From an uncultured Spongiibacteraceae bacterium (GTDB lineage: Bacteria; Pseudomonadota; Gammaproteobacteria; Pseudomonadales; CAMLJR01), in the NCBI GenBank assembly GCA_946480345.1, contig CAMLJR010000066.1, positions 1 to 15,139 on the forward strand: a stretch of DNA of 15,139 bases. Direction: 5' to 3'. This document shows positions 1-7,711 of this stretch, one piece after another. The notes beneath the pieces were generated by a model, which saw only the letters and a program-made list of their open reading frames with translations, made no database searches and was not told where the DNA came from. Each line of letters starts with the position of its first letter. Positions within the stretch are counted from its first letter, which is position 1. The translations under genes were made by a program, and so were the position numbers.

Positions 1-681
1 CGTCAGCTCGATGCCGTCGCGGCTTCCTATTTACAGAAAGCGATCGAGAAGCGCGGCGTCACCGTGATCACCGGTCGCAGTCCGGTTGCGATTGCCGGCA
101 GCGCGCGCGCCTCAGGTGTTGTGTTAGATGACGGCACCATGCTGGCGACGGAACTTGTGGTCGCGGCAACCGGCATTACACCCGTTACCGATATCGCGAC
201 GCAGGCAGGTTTATCCGTCAATCGCGGCATCGTCGTCGATAAACAACTTGGCACCTCGGACCGCGCAATTTTCGCCATTGGCGAATGCTGCGAAATGAAT
301 GGCGAAACGGTCGGCCTCGTTGCACCGATATGGCAGCAGGTCGATGTGCTGGCGGCGAATTTGTGCGGCGAAGCCAAATGCTTCGAAGAAAAACCCTATG
401 TGACGATGCTGAAAGTCAGCGGCATCGATGTGCATGTCATGGGCGAGCAGAACGTTGCCGGCGACGCGCGATTGCTGACATATCAGGATCGCGATCACGG
501 TATCTATAAAAAGCTGATCATTCGTAACAACGCAGTGATCGGCGCTTTATTGTTCGGCGACATCGCCGACAGCCAACTCTTTTTCAACTTGATCCAAAAC
601 CAGATCCACGTCGGCAGCAACGACTGCCGGCTGCTGCTCGCCGGCGAATTGCCGACGCAGCAGATTCTGGCCAGCGCATAA
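1..681 (+). CDS. NirB-like FAD-dependent pyridine nucleotide oxidoreductase, 5'-truncated by window edge
   Basis: The reading frame is open from base 1, so only the C-terminal 226 residues are present. They resemble the second half of the FAD/NAD(P) oxidoreductase module of NirB. Visible marks are the ATGITP segment that closes the NAD-binding domain, the FAD-contacting AIGEC motif, the GLVAP segment, and a C-terminal domain containing GIYKKLIIRNN. NirB in the next gene carries equivalent blocks (SAGVRP, AVGEC, GLVAP, GIYKKLVV), so the two are paralogous. This gene appears to end after the flavoprotein module; no iron-sulfur or siroheme domain follows. Its stop lies 12 bp before nirB. By context it is probably the NAD(P)H-oxidising flavoprotein that passes electrons to NasA, as NasB/NasC-type proteins do, but this partner role is inferred. 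The N-terminal FAD Rossmann motif lies outside the window. Confidence 0.85.
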   Translation, partial: RQLDAVAASYLQKAIEKRGVTVITGRSPVAIAGSARASGVVLDDGTMLATELVVAATGITPVTDIATQAGLSVNRGIVVDKQLGTSDRAIFAIGECCEMNGETVGLVAPIWQQVDVLAANLCGEAKCFEEKPYVTMLKVSGIDVHVMGEQNVAGDARLLTYQDRDHGIYKKLIIRNNAVIGALLFGDIADSQLFFNLIQNQIHVGSNDCRLLLAGELPTQQILASA

Positions 682-693
682 GCGGAGCAAAAA

Positions 694-3240
694 ATGACGA
701 CCCCCCCCATCGTTAAAGGCAATAAGGCGAAAAAACTGGTTGTTGTCGGCAACGGCATGGTTGGCCACCATCTGGTGGAGCAATTAATCAACCAGAATTC
801 CGATTATGCGATCACGGTGATCGGCGCCGAACCGCGCCCCGCGTACGACCGCGTGCATTTATCCGAAGTGTTTGCCGGCAAAGAGCCGCACGAACTTGCG
901 CTGACCACTCGCGAATTTTACGAAACGGCGGGCGTCGATGCGGTATTCGGCGATGCGGTTGCATCGATCGATCGCGCGGCACATAAAGTCGTAACCGACG
1001 GCGGTCGCGAATTCAGCTACGACAAACTCGTGCTGGCGACCGGCTCGTTTCCGTTCGTGCCGCCGGTACCCGGCTCGGATCACAAACTGTGTTTCGTCTA
1101 CCGCACCATCGACGATCTGGGTTCGATCAAAGCCGCAGCTGCGACCGCGAAAAAAGGCGTGGTGGTCGGCGGCGGTCTGCTCGGTCTGGAAGCGGCGAAC
1201 GCGCTGCGCAATCTCGGTTTGGAAACGCATGTCGTCGAATTCGCGCCGCAACTGATGGGCGTGCAGGTTGATCCGGAGGGCGGCGCGATTCTGCGCAAGA
1301 AAATCGAATCGCTCGGCTTGGTTGTTCACACCGGCAAAAATACGCAGAAAATTATTACCGGCGAAAATCATGCGCTCGCGATGCATTTTGCCGACGGCGA
1401 AATTCTTGAGGCCGACATGATCGTGTTTTCGGCCGGTGTGCGCCCCGACGATAAACTCGCGCGCAGTGCGGATCTGAAAATCGGCGAGCGCGGCGGCATC
1501 GTGATCGATTACAACTGCCGCACCTCCGACGAAAGCATTTACGCGGTCGGCGAATGCGCATTGTGGGGCGGCCGCATATACGGTTTAGTCGCGCCGGGTT
1601 ATCAGATGGCGAAAGTCGCGGCGAGCCAGTTGTGCGGCGGTAGCGAAGTGTTCCAAGGCGCCGACATGAGCACGAAATTGAAATTGCTCGGCGTCGATGT
1701 CGGCTCGATCGGCGACAGCCATGCGCGTACCGAAGGCGCACTGAGTTATCGCGTCATCGACGAAGCGGAAGGCATTTATAAAAAGCTTGTCGTGTCGGCG
1801 GATGGAAAATATCTGCTCGGCGCAGTGCTGGTTGGCGACAACGGTATTTACGACACGCTGTTGCAATACATGCTGAACAAAATTGAATTGCCGAAACAAC
1901 CGCTGGCATTGATTGCACCGAGCGGCGGCGAAGCACCGACACTCGGCCCGGATGCATTGCCTGAAACAGCGATCATCTGTTCATGCCATAACGTCAGCAA
2001 AGGCGCGATCTGCTGCAAGATCGAGGAAGGCATCACCGCGCTCGGCGATATCAAAGCCGAAACCAAAGCGAGCACCGGTTGCGGTGGTTGCTCGGCGCTG
2101 CTGAAAACAGTCGTCGACAACGAATTGAAAAAGCGCGGCGTTGCGGTCAACAACCATATTTGCGAGCACTTCAAGCACAGTCGGCAGGAGCTGTTCCATC
2201 TGGTGCGCGTCAACGAAATAAAAACCTTCGACGATTTGCTGAAAAAACACGGCAGCGGACGCGGTTGCGAAATCTGCAAACCAGCGGTCGCTTCGATTCT
2301 GGCTTCGGTCGATAACGAATACATCCTGAAAAAAGCGCATGTGCCATTGCAGGACACCAACGATACATTCCTCGCCAACATGCAGAAGGATGGTACGTAT
2401 TCGATCGTACCGCGTATTGCCGGCGGCGAAATTACGCCGGAAAAACTGATCGTGCTCGGTCAGGTGGCGAAGAAATACAATCTGTACACGAAAATCACCG
2501 GCGGTCAGCGCATCGATTTGTTTGGCGCACGTCTGAATGAATTGCCGGTGATCTGGAAAGAATTAATCGATGCCGGTTTCGAAACCGGTCACGCCTACGG
2601 CAAATCGGTGCGCACAGTGAAATCATGCGTCGGTTCAACGTGGTGCCGTTACGGTCAGCAGGATTCGGTCAGCATGGCGATTGCGATCGAAAATCGTTAC
2701 AAGGGTTTGCGTTCGCCGCATAAATTAAAATTCGCCGTCAGCGGCTGCACGCGCGAATGCGCTGAAGCACAAAGCAAAGACATCGGCGTTATCGCAACCG
2801 ACAAAGGCTGGAATTTATATGTGTGCGGCAACGGCGGCATGCGTCCGCGCCATGCCGACTTGTTCGCAACCGATCTCGACGACGACACATTGATCAAATA
2901 CATCGACCGCGTGCTGATGTTTTACGTGCGCACCGCCGATCGCCTGCAACGCACATCGGTATGGATGGAAAATCTGGAAGGTGGCCTCGATTATCTGAAG
3001 CAAGTTGTGATCGATGACAGTCTTGGCATTGGCGCCGATCTAGAAGCGCAGATGGCGCACATTGTCGCGGCGTATCAGTGCGAGTGGAAAACCACGATTG
3101 AAGATGCGGAAAAAGTGAAACGCTTCCGCGAATTCGTCAACGCCGACGTGAAAGACGAAAGTATTGTTTTTGTTGAAGAGCGCGGTCAGATTCGTCCCGC
3201 CACAACGAACGAAAAGCGCGAATTGATCGCCAGCGTCTGA
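694..3240 (+). CDS. nirB: assimilatory nitrite reductase [NAD(P)H], large subunit
   Basis: Catalyses six-electron reduction of nitrite to ammonium in the cytoplasm, with NirD as small subunit. The 848 residues match the usual NirB size and show every expected domain in order. An FAD-binding GNGMVG motif lies at residues 19-24 and an NAD-binding GGGLLG at 159-164. A BFD-like [2Fe-2S] domain has Cys429, Cys431, Cys463 and Cys466. A second cysteine-bearing segment follows (Cys490, Cys525, Cys528, in GCEICKP). The C-terminal sulfite/nitrite reductase half-domains carry the siroheme/[4Fe-4S] ligands: Cys645 and Cys651 (C-x5-C), then Cys685 and Cys689 (C-x3-C, in CTREC). The start is supported by GGAG at 684-687, six bases upstream. 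The gene sits between the NirB-like flavoprotein and nirD in one operon. All ligands are intact, so the enzyme should be active. Confidence 0.97.
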   Translation: MTTPPIVKGNKAKKLVVVGNGMVGHHLVEQLINQNSDYAITVIGAEPRPAYDRVHLSEVFAGKEPHELALTTREFYETAGVDAVFGDAVASIDRAAHKVVTDGGREFSYDKLVLATGSFPFVPPVPGSDHKLCFVYRTIDDLGSIKAAAATAKKGVVVGGGLLGLEAANALRNLGLETHVVEFAPQLMGVQVDPEGGAILRKKIESLGLVVHTGKNTQKIITGENHALAMHFADGEILEADMIVFSAGVRPDDKLARSADLKIGERGGIVIDYNCRTSDESIYAVGECALWGGRIYGLVAPGYQMAKVAASQLCGGSEVFQGADMSTKLKLLGVDVGSIGDSHARTEGALSYRVIDEAEGIYKKLVVSADGKYLLGAVLVGDNGIYDTLLQYMLNKIELPKQPLALIAPSGGEAPTLGPDALPETAIICSCHNVSKGAICCKIEEGITALGDIKAETKASTGCGGCSALLKTVVDNELKKRGVAVNNHICEHFKHSRQELFHLVRVNEIKTFDDLLKKHGSGRGCEICKPAVASILASVDNEYILKKAHVPLQDTNDTFLANMQKDGTYSIVPRIAGGEITPEKLIVLGQVAKKYNLYTKITGGQRIDLFGARLNELPVIWKELIDAGFETGHAYGKSVRTVKSCVGSTWCRYGQQDSVSMAIAIENRYKGLRSPHKLKFAVSGCTRECAEAQSKDIGVIATDKGWNLYVCGNGGMRPRHADLFATDLDDDTLIKYIDRVLMFYVRTADRLQRTSVWMENLEGGLDYLKQVVIDDSLGIGADLEAQMAHIVAAYQCEWKTTIEDAEKVKRFREFVNADVKDESIVFVEERGQIRPATTNEKRELIASV

Positions 3241-3262
3241 TTAGCAAATTGAGGATTAGGAA

Positions 3263-3622
3263 ATGAGCCAATGGTATAGCGCCTGCAAGATCGACGATCT
3301 GGTTTCAGGCAGCGGTGTGTGTGCGCTGGTGCAAGGTCAATCGGTGGCGTTGTTTTATCTGCCGCAAGAAGAGCAGCGTGTGTTCGCTATCGATAATTTC
3401 GATCCGATCGGCGGTGCGAACGTATTGTCTCGCGGTATTGTCGGCGATGTGCAAAATCATCTCGTCGTCGCATCGCCGTTATACAAAGAGCATTTCAGTT
3501 TGCTGAACGGTCGTTGCATCGAGAAAAAAGAATACGCGGTTCGCGTGTGGCCGGTACGCATCGACGGCGATACCGTGTATGTGCAACAGCCGCAAACAAC
3601 TGCGATGGAATCTGCCGCGTAG
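3263..3622 (+). CDS. nirD: assimilatory nitrite reductase [NAD(P)H], small subunit
   Basis: 119-residue partner of NirB, close to the usual NirD length of about 105-120. It has the Rieske-like fold signature of NirD: a middle FDPIGGANVLSRGIVGD block and a later VASPLYKEHFSLLNGRCIE block. The positions that hold Cys-His pairs in true Rieske proteins do not carry them, as is normal for NirD, so no [2Fe-2S] cluster is expected and the role is structural within the NirBD complex. The start is supported by GAGG at 3251-3254, eight bases upstream. The gap from nirB is 22 bp. The stop codon directly abuts the ATG of nasA, pointing to translational coupling. Confidence 0.95.
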   Translation: MSQWYSACKIDDLVSGSGVCALVQGQSVALFYLPQEEQRVFAIDNFDPIGGANVLSRGIVGDVQNHLVVASPLYKEHFSLLNGRCIEKKEYAVRVWPVRIDGDTVYVQQPQTTAMESAA

Positions 3623-6280
3623 ATGTCTCTCACTCGCACAACCTGTCCTTATTGCGGCGTCGGCTGCGGTGTCAGCGTCGCGCGCGATGGTGCCACGGTG
3701 CTGCCGGTCGCCGGCGATAAGGATCATCCGTCGAATTTTGGACGTTTGTGCGTTAAAGGTTCGGCGCTGCATGAAACACTCGGCACGCAGCGTCGTTTGC
3801 TGTATCCGCATATCAATGGCGAGCGCGCATCGTGGTCGCAGGCGCTCGATCAAGTCGCCGCGCGTTTGCAAAAAACTATTCGCGAACACGGCCCGCAATC
3901 GGTGGCGTTATATCTATCGGGGCAATTGCTGACCGAGGATTATTACGTCGCGAATAAATTGTGGAAGGGTTTTGTCGGCAGCGCGAATGTCGATACCAAT
4001 TCGCGTCTGTGTATGTCGTCGGCCGTCGCAGCACAAGTGCGGGCGTTCGGCGAAGACGCGGTGCCTGCGTGTTATGAAGATGTTGAGCTGGCCGATTTAA
4101 TTGTGCTGGTCGGATCGAATTCGGCGTGGGCGCATCCGGTCTTGCATCAACGTATGTTGCAAGCACGCAAGGACAATCCCGGCAAAAAATTGATTGTGAT
4201 CGATCCGCGTCGCACACCGACCTGCGATCAGGCCGATTTGCATTTGCCGATCAAGCCGGGCGGCGATGCATTTTTATTCAATGGCTTGCTGGCGTATCTC
4301 GCCGAACACAATGCGCTGAATCATCGCTACATTAAAAATCATACTAACGATTTCGATAAGGCGCTCGATAGTGCGCGCACATCGAGTCCGAGCATCGCCG
4401 AGGTCGCGCGAGTTTGCGAACTCAGCGAGAGCGCCGTCGAACAGTTTTATCGATTGTTTGCACAAACCGCACGTACCGTTACGTTGTTTTCGCAAGGCAT
4501 CAACCAGAGCAGCAGCGGCACCGATAAAGGCAATTCAATCATCAATTGCCATCTCGCCACGGGTCGTATCGGATTGCCCGGTGCGAGTCCGTTTTCGATC
4601 ACCGGACAACCGAATGCGATGGGCGGACGTGAAGTTGGCGGTCTGGCGAATCAACTCGCCGTGCATCGCGCGTTTACGCCGGAATCGATTGCGCAGGTTA
4701 AAGAATTTTGGCGTGCGCCAAACATTGCGACTGCTCCCGGTTTGAAAGCGGTACCGTTATTCGAAGCGATCGAGCGAGGCGAGGTTAAATTCCTGTGGGT
4801 GCTCGCGACCAATCCGCTGGTGAGCATGCCGGAAGCGGATCGCTGGCGCCGTGCTCTTGAGAAATGCGAAACCGTTGTCGTCTCCGATTGTGTACGCGAT
4901 ACCGATACGACGCAGGTCGCGCATATTTTGTTGCCCGCGGTGGGCTGGGGCGAAAAGAACGGCACCGTCACCAGTTCCGAGCGCACGATTTCGCGCCAGC
5001 GCAATTTTCTGCCGGCAGCCGGCGAAGCCAAGCCGGATTGGTGGATGCTGGCAGAACTTGGCAAGCGCCTCGGCTTTGGCACCGCGTTTTCATTTGAAAG
5101 TTCGCGCGATGTATTCATCGAATATGCGGCGATGACCGGCATTAACAGCGATACGCCATTACAACTCGATATCAGCGAATTGAGTGTATTGAATCAATCG
5201 CAATATGACGCGCTTGAGCCGCTGCAGTGGCCGCTAAAAAACGGCGTCAGTGCTTCGCGATTATTTGGCGATGGCCAATTTGCCACAACAGACCGGCGTG
5301 CGCGTTTTGTCGCGATCGAGCCGTATTGGCCGCAATCGACACTCAACCGCACTTCGCCGTTAATTTTGAATACCGGACGTGTGCGCGATCAGTGGCACAC
5401 GATGACGCGCACGGCCGAAAGCGAAAAATTGAATCGTCATCGCTCTGAGCCCTACGTTGAGGTCCATCCGCAGGATGCCGCCGTGTTTGGCCTTGCCGGC
5501 GGTGAGATCGCCGAGCTATCGAACGCGCATGGCAGCGCATGGTTGCGAGTGCGTATCGAGCCGGGGCAGCGTCGGGGTTCGGTATTCGCACCGATGCATT
5601 GGAATGATCAATTTGCCGCCCGCGCCAGAGTTGATGCGTTAGTGACGGCACACGTTGATCCGCATTCGGGCCAGCCCGAATTGAAACATGCCAGCGTCAG
5701 CATGCGTCCGCTGCCGAGTCGCTGGCGCGGATTGTTATTGACGCGTCAACCGCTGGCGTTGCCGCGCTCGCATTACTGGGCGCGCGTGCCGGTCGCAGAT
5801 GGATGGCTGTATTGGCTGGCCGGTGAGGAGTCATTCGAAACGGCGTGCGAGCGTCTGACGGCGCTGCTTCCGTCGGAAGCGAATATGCAATTCATCGCCG
5901 ATGATGCACGGGAATTGCGGCTGGCCTGGCTGGTCGATGGCTATCTCGATGCGGTGTTGTTAGTGGGCGATAGCGAGCTCGTGTCCGATCCCTGGTGGTT
6001 GGCGAGTCGATTGGGGCAAATGCTCGATAAAGACGAGCGGCGCGTGTTGCTGACAGGTAAGCCGCCCGGCGAGCAAAACGAGCAGGGCGCAATGGTGTGT
6101 ACCTGTTTTCAGGTATCGGAAACAGTTATTCGTACTGCAATCGCTGAGGGTTGCCGCACCAGCGCGGCACTGGGTGAAAAATTGCGCTGCGGTACCAATT
6201 GCGGATCATGTGTGCCGGAATTAAATCGGTTAATCCGCGAAAATCCCGCTACGAAACCGCTCATTGCACGAGCTAGTTAA
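3623..6280 (+). CDS. nasA: assimilatory nitrate reductase catalytic subunit with C-terminal [2Fe-2S] BFD-like domain
   Basis: Cytoplasmic molybdenum enzyme (885 residues) that reduces nitrate to nitrite, feeding NirBD. The N-terminus has the [4Fe-4S] pattern of the Nap/Nas/formate dehydrogenase family: Cys8, Cys11, Cys15 and Cys43. The probable Mo ligand is Cys130 in NSRLCMSSA. Molybdopterin-guanine-dinucleotide domains follow to about residue 690, including the dinucleotide-binding block near LNTGRVRDQWHTMTRT. The C-terminus has a BFD-like [2Fe-2S] domain with Cys826, Cys828, Cys860 and Cys863, the same spacing (C-x-C-x31-C-x2-C) as in NirB. This domain is found in many NasA proteins and is thought to receive electrons from an NAD(P)H flavoprotein. 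There is no Tat or Sec signal, as expected for an assimilatory enzyme. The ATG directly follows the nirD stop and has no good ribosome-binding site, so translation probably depends on coupling to nirD. Confidence 0.95.
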   Translation: MSLTRTTCPYCGVGCGVSVARDGATVLPVAGDKDHPSNFGRLCVKGSALHETLGTQRRLLYPHINGERASWSQALDQVAARLQKTIREHGPQSVALYLSGQLLTEDYYVANKLWKGFVGSANVDTNSRLCMSSAVAAQVRAFGEDAVPACYEDVELADLIVLVGSNSAWAHPVLHQRMLQARKDNPGKKLIVIDPRRTPTCDQADLHLPIKPGGDAFLFNGLLAYLAEHNALNHRYIKNHTNDFDKALDSARTSSPSIAEVARVCELSESAVEQFYRLFAQTARTVTLFSQGINQSSSGTDKGNSIINCHLATGRIGLPGASPFSITGQPNAMGGREVGGLANQLAVHRAFTPESIAQVKEFWRAPNIATAPGLKAVPLFEAIERGEVKFLWVLATNPLVSMPEADRWRRALEKCETVVVSDCVRDTDTTQVAHILLPAVGWGEKNGTVTSSERTISRQRNFLPAAGEAKPDWWMLAELGKRLGFGTAFSFESSRDVFIEYAAMTGINSDTPLQLDISELSVLNQSQYDALEPLQWPLKNGVSASRLFGDGQFATTDRRARFVAIEPYWPQSTLNRTSPLILNTGRVRDQWHTMTRTAESEKLNRHRSEPYVEVHPQDAAVFGLAGGEIAELSNAHGSAWLRVRIEPGQRRGSVFAPMHWNDQFAARARVDALVTAHVDPHSGQPELKHASVSMRPLPSRWRGLLLTRQPLALPRSHYWARVPVADGWLYWLAGEESFETACERLTALLPSEANMQFIADDARELRLAWLVDGYLDAVLLVGDSELVSDPWWLASRLGQMLDKDERRVLLTGKPPGEQNEQGAMVCTCFQVSETVIRTAIAEGCRTSAALGEKLRCGTNCGSCVPELNRLIRENPATKPLIARAS

Positions 6281-6404
6281 TTAGCGCGAGCCACGTTGAT
6301 GGTGATGCCTGGAAAACGAAGAAGAATAAAACGGCGAGTGAAATTTTAAGATAAAAAATCACAAATCCTCCGACATGTATCGTCGGCAGATTCGAAGGGA
6401 CTAA

Positions 6405-6440
6405 AGCAAAAACGCTGCAGCGATAATCTGCTGCAGCGTT
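6405..6440 (-). terminator. intrinsic terminator of the cold-shock gene
   Basis: A perfect 10-bp inverted repeat, AACGCTGCAG at 6411-6420 and CTGCAGCGTT at 6431-6440, has a 10-base loop. Read on the minus strand it is followed by a run of five T (6410 to about 6406). It begins 8 bases past the stop codon of the cold-shock gene. On the plus strand no T run follows, so it is not an obvious terminator for nasA. Confidence 0.88.
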
Positions 6441-6448
6441 ACTAAGAC

Positions 6449-6658
6449 TTAAACGAGAGTGACGTTCTCAGCCTGCGGACCTTTCTTGCCTTGAGTGACG
6501 GTGAACTGCACTTTCTGGCCTTCAGCAAGTGTTTTGAATCCAGCGCTATTGATGGCGCTGAAGTGTACGAACACGTCCGGACCGTTCTCCTGCGCAATAA
6601 AACCAAAACCTTTGGATTCGTTGAACCACTTAACGTGGCCAGTGCTTACATTGGACAT
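6449..6658 (-). CDS. CspA-family cold-shock protein
   Basis: A 69-residue single cold-shock domain, the standard CspA size. The nucleic-acid-binding motifs RNP1 (KGFGFI) and RNP2 (VFVHF) and the VKWFN start are all present. Such proteins are small cytoplasmic RNA/ssDNA chaperones that melt mRNA structure in the cold or in stationary phase. The start was chosen at [13 protein letters not shown] because this is where the family begins. GGGA lies about ten bases upstream. The frame stays open 41 codons further upstream to an ATG at 6781, but that extension lacks a ribosome-binding site and lies in the leader RNA. The gene has its own strong promoter (6810-6837) and terminator (6405-6440), so it is a monocistronic unit. 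Which csp paralogue it is, and whether it is cold-induced, cannot be read from the protein. Confidence 0.95.
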   Translation of the reverse strand: MSNVSTGHVKWFNESKGFGFIAQENGPDVFVHFSAINSAGFKTLAEGQKVQFTVTQGKKGPQAENVTLV

Positions 6659-6803
6659 ACTAAAAATCCCGTAACAATTAATAACAATTGCCTGAAGCAG
6701 GCAGGTCAGCCGAGAAGCGCAGGTATTGTTTGTGAGAAATGGACGAAGCACTGCAGGAGGAACGTCGAATTTACTGAACATACATACAAGCTATTCTTAG
6801 GCT
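6659..6803 (-). promoter_or_regulatory. long 5' leader of the cold-shock mRNA (putative thermosensor)
   Basis: The region between the predicted start site and the csp ATG is about 145 nt. It contains a perfect 6-bp hairpin with a 3-nt loop (6689-6703), and directly next to it on the start-codon side a tandem repeat of AATTGTTA with a 10-base period (6672-6679 and 6682-6689). It also contains a CCTCC run on the mRNA strand (near 6758-6764) and an open frame continuous with csp. Long structured leaders control stability and translation of cspA-type mRNAs; that this one does so is inference. Confidence 0.5.
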
Positions 6804-6809
6804 GGTCAC

Positions 6810-6837
6810 ATTATATACACAACCTTAAGTTGGTCAA
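6810..6837 (-). promoter_or_regulatory. sigma-70-type promoter for the cold-shock gene
   Basis: On the minus strand, TTGACC (6832-6837) is followed after 16 bases by TATAAT (6810-6815), a perfect -10 and a five-of-six -35. Transcription should begin near 6803, giving an untranslated leader of about 145 nt. That length resembles the long leaders of cold-inducible cspA mRNAs. The -35 lies 39 bp from the 3' end of the neighbouring dehydrogenase gene. Confidence 0.8.
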
Positions 6838-6875
6838 CGTTTTGGCCGCGCCATTTTTCCGCATTAGTGAGCTCG

Positions 6876-7538
6876 TTACCACGGTAACGATTCGCCATTC
6901 GCGTGAAAGAATTGACCGCTATTTTCCAGCGTTAATTGATCGATTCGTGCGATCAAATTAATCGCGGCTTCGAGTGGGCTAATGCCGTGACTACCGGTCA
7001 ATCGTGTTGCCACCAATCCAGGGTGAAATATGCCGACAGCAACACCACTGGAACGTAAATCGAGCGCGAGACTTTTGCCTGCGATATTCAATGCCGCCTT
7101 CGACATTCGATAACCGTACATACTGCCGGACGTGTTGTCGTCGATCGAACCCATGCGGCTGGTAATCAGTACGACCTTGCTGCCATTGCGCAGATTCTGC
7201 TGTAGTAATTGCGTGATGCGCAGCGGCGCCAGCGCATTCACCTCGAATTGCCGTCGAATGCGATCGGCATTCAAATCCTGTAGTGACTCCGCCGTTAACA
7301 TGCCGGCGTTGTGAATGATGACATCGAGCGGTTGCTTGTCGAGCTGCGTCGCCAGTTGCTGTAGTGCGTCATCGGCGGTGACTTCGATGTCGCTGATCAG
7401 ACGAATACTTTCGATCTGCGAAAGTTCGGCGCTCGGCGTGCGACAAACGGCGATTACCCGATCGCCGCGTGCAGCGAATTGCTGTGCCAGTGCGAGCCCG
7501 ATGCCCCGGCTTGCGCCGGTAATTAATATTGCTGCCAT
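6876..7538 (-). CDS. short-chain dehydrogenase/reductase (classical SDR, NAD(P)-dependent)
   Basis: 220-residue Rossmann-fold oxidoreductase. The nucleotide-binding TGASRGIG is at residues 7-14, the HNAG motif (usually NNAG) at 76-79, a probable catalytic Ser127 in ITSRMGS, and the YxxxK pair Tyr143/Lys147. The HPG segment after the active site is also present. The closest broad resemblance is to the small C-factor/CsgA-like SDRs, but the substrate cannot be assigned. Lys rather than Arg is absent next to the glycine motif, so cofactor choice is uncertain. The start is well supported by AAGGAG (7546-7551 region) seven bases upstream. The gene is divergent from the LOG-family gene and oriented toward csp. 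A 7-bp inverted repeat with a 2-base centre (6874-6889) overlaps its stop codon but lacks a T run. No pathway partner is adjacent. Confidence 0.9.
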   Translation of the reverse strand: MAAILITGASRGIGLALAQQFAARGDRVIAVCRTPSAELSQIESIRLISDIEVTADDALQQLATQLDKQPLDVIIHNAGMLTAESLQDLNADRIRRQFEVNALAPLRITQLLQQNLRNGSKVVLITSRMGSIDDNTSGSMYGYRMSKAALNIAGKSLALDLRSSGVAVGIFHPGLVATRLTGSHGISPLEAAINLIARIDQLTLENSGQFFHANGESLPW

Positions 7539-7711
7539 TCCTTTCTCCTTAAAAGCCCATCTCAGTAGAGGCGGGGTCCTTTTGCCATTTGTAGTCCATT
7601 AACTTCATGCAAGTGTGCCATTCTTCGTAAATGTTATGACGTCACGCTAACAATGCCACTATATTTCAAACTATTCGATCGGCTAAGGCCAGTGATTATT
7701 AGGAGATATCC
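7539..7711. other. divergent intergenic region between the SDR and LOG-family genes
   Basis: 173 bp holding the start regions of two oppositely directed genes. I see good ribosome-binding sites at both ends but no convincing -35/-10 pair. An 8-bp palindrome, TGACGTCA (7637-7644), is flanked by GTTA and TAAC and could be an operator, though it is short enough to be chance. Confidence 0.4.

Noticed and set aside
27..377. Antisense open frame of 116 codons opposite the partial flavoprotein gene (and many similar antisense frames opposite nirB, nasA and argG).
   Set aside because: They lie wholly within strongly supported genes, have no ribosome-binding site or recognisable domain, and are expected where codon bias leaves few stops on the opposite strand.
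3263..3622. NirD without Rieske Cys-His ligands read as a degenerate, inactive subunit.
   Set aside because: Loss of these ligands is normal for NirD small subunits, so this is not a sign of decay.
6370..6386. CCGAC ... GTCGG hairpin after nasA as an operon terminator.
   Set aside because: The stem is only 5 bp with a 7-base loop and no T run follows on the plus strand; the true end of the nas transcript is not evident.
6491..6961. Plus-strand open frame of 156 codons crossing the cold-shock gene, its promoter and the end of the SDR gene.
   Set aside because: It is antisense to a clear cold-shock domain and spans a promoter and a gene end on the other strand; its translation shows no family features.
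7633..7651. GTTA / TGACGTCA / TAAC cluster as a regulator site between the SDR and LOG genes.
   Set aside because: The flanking halves are not symmetric about the palindrome and an 8-bp palindrome is expected by chance in a window this size.
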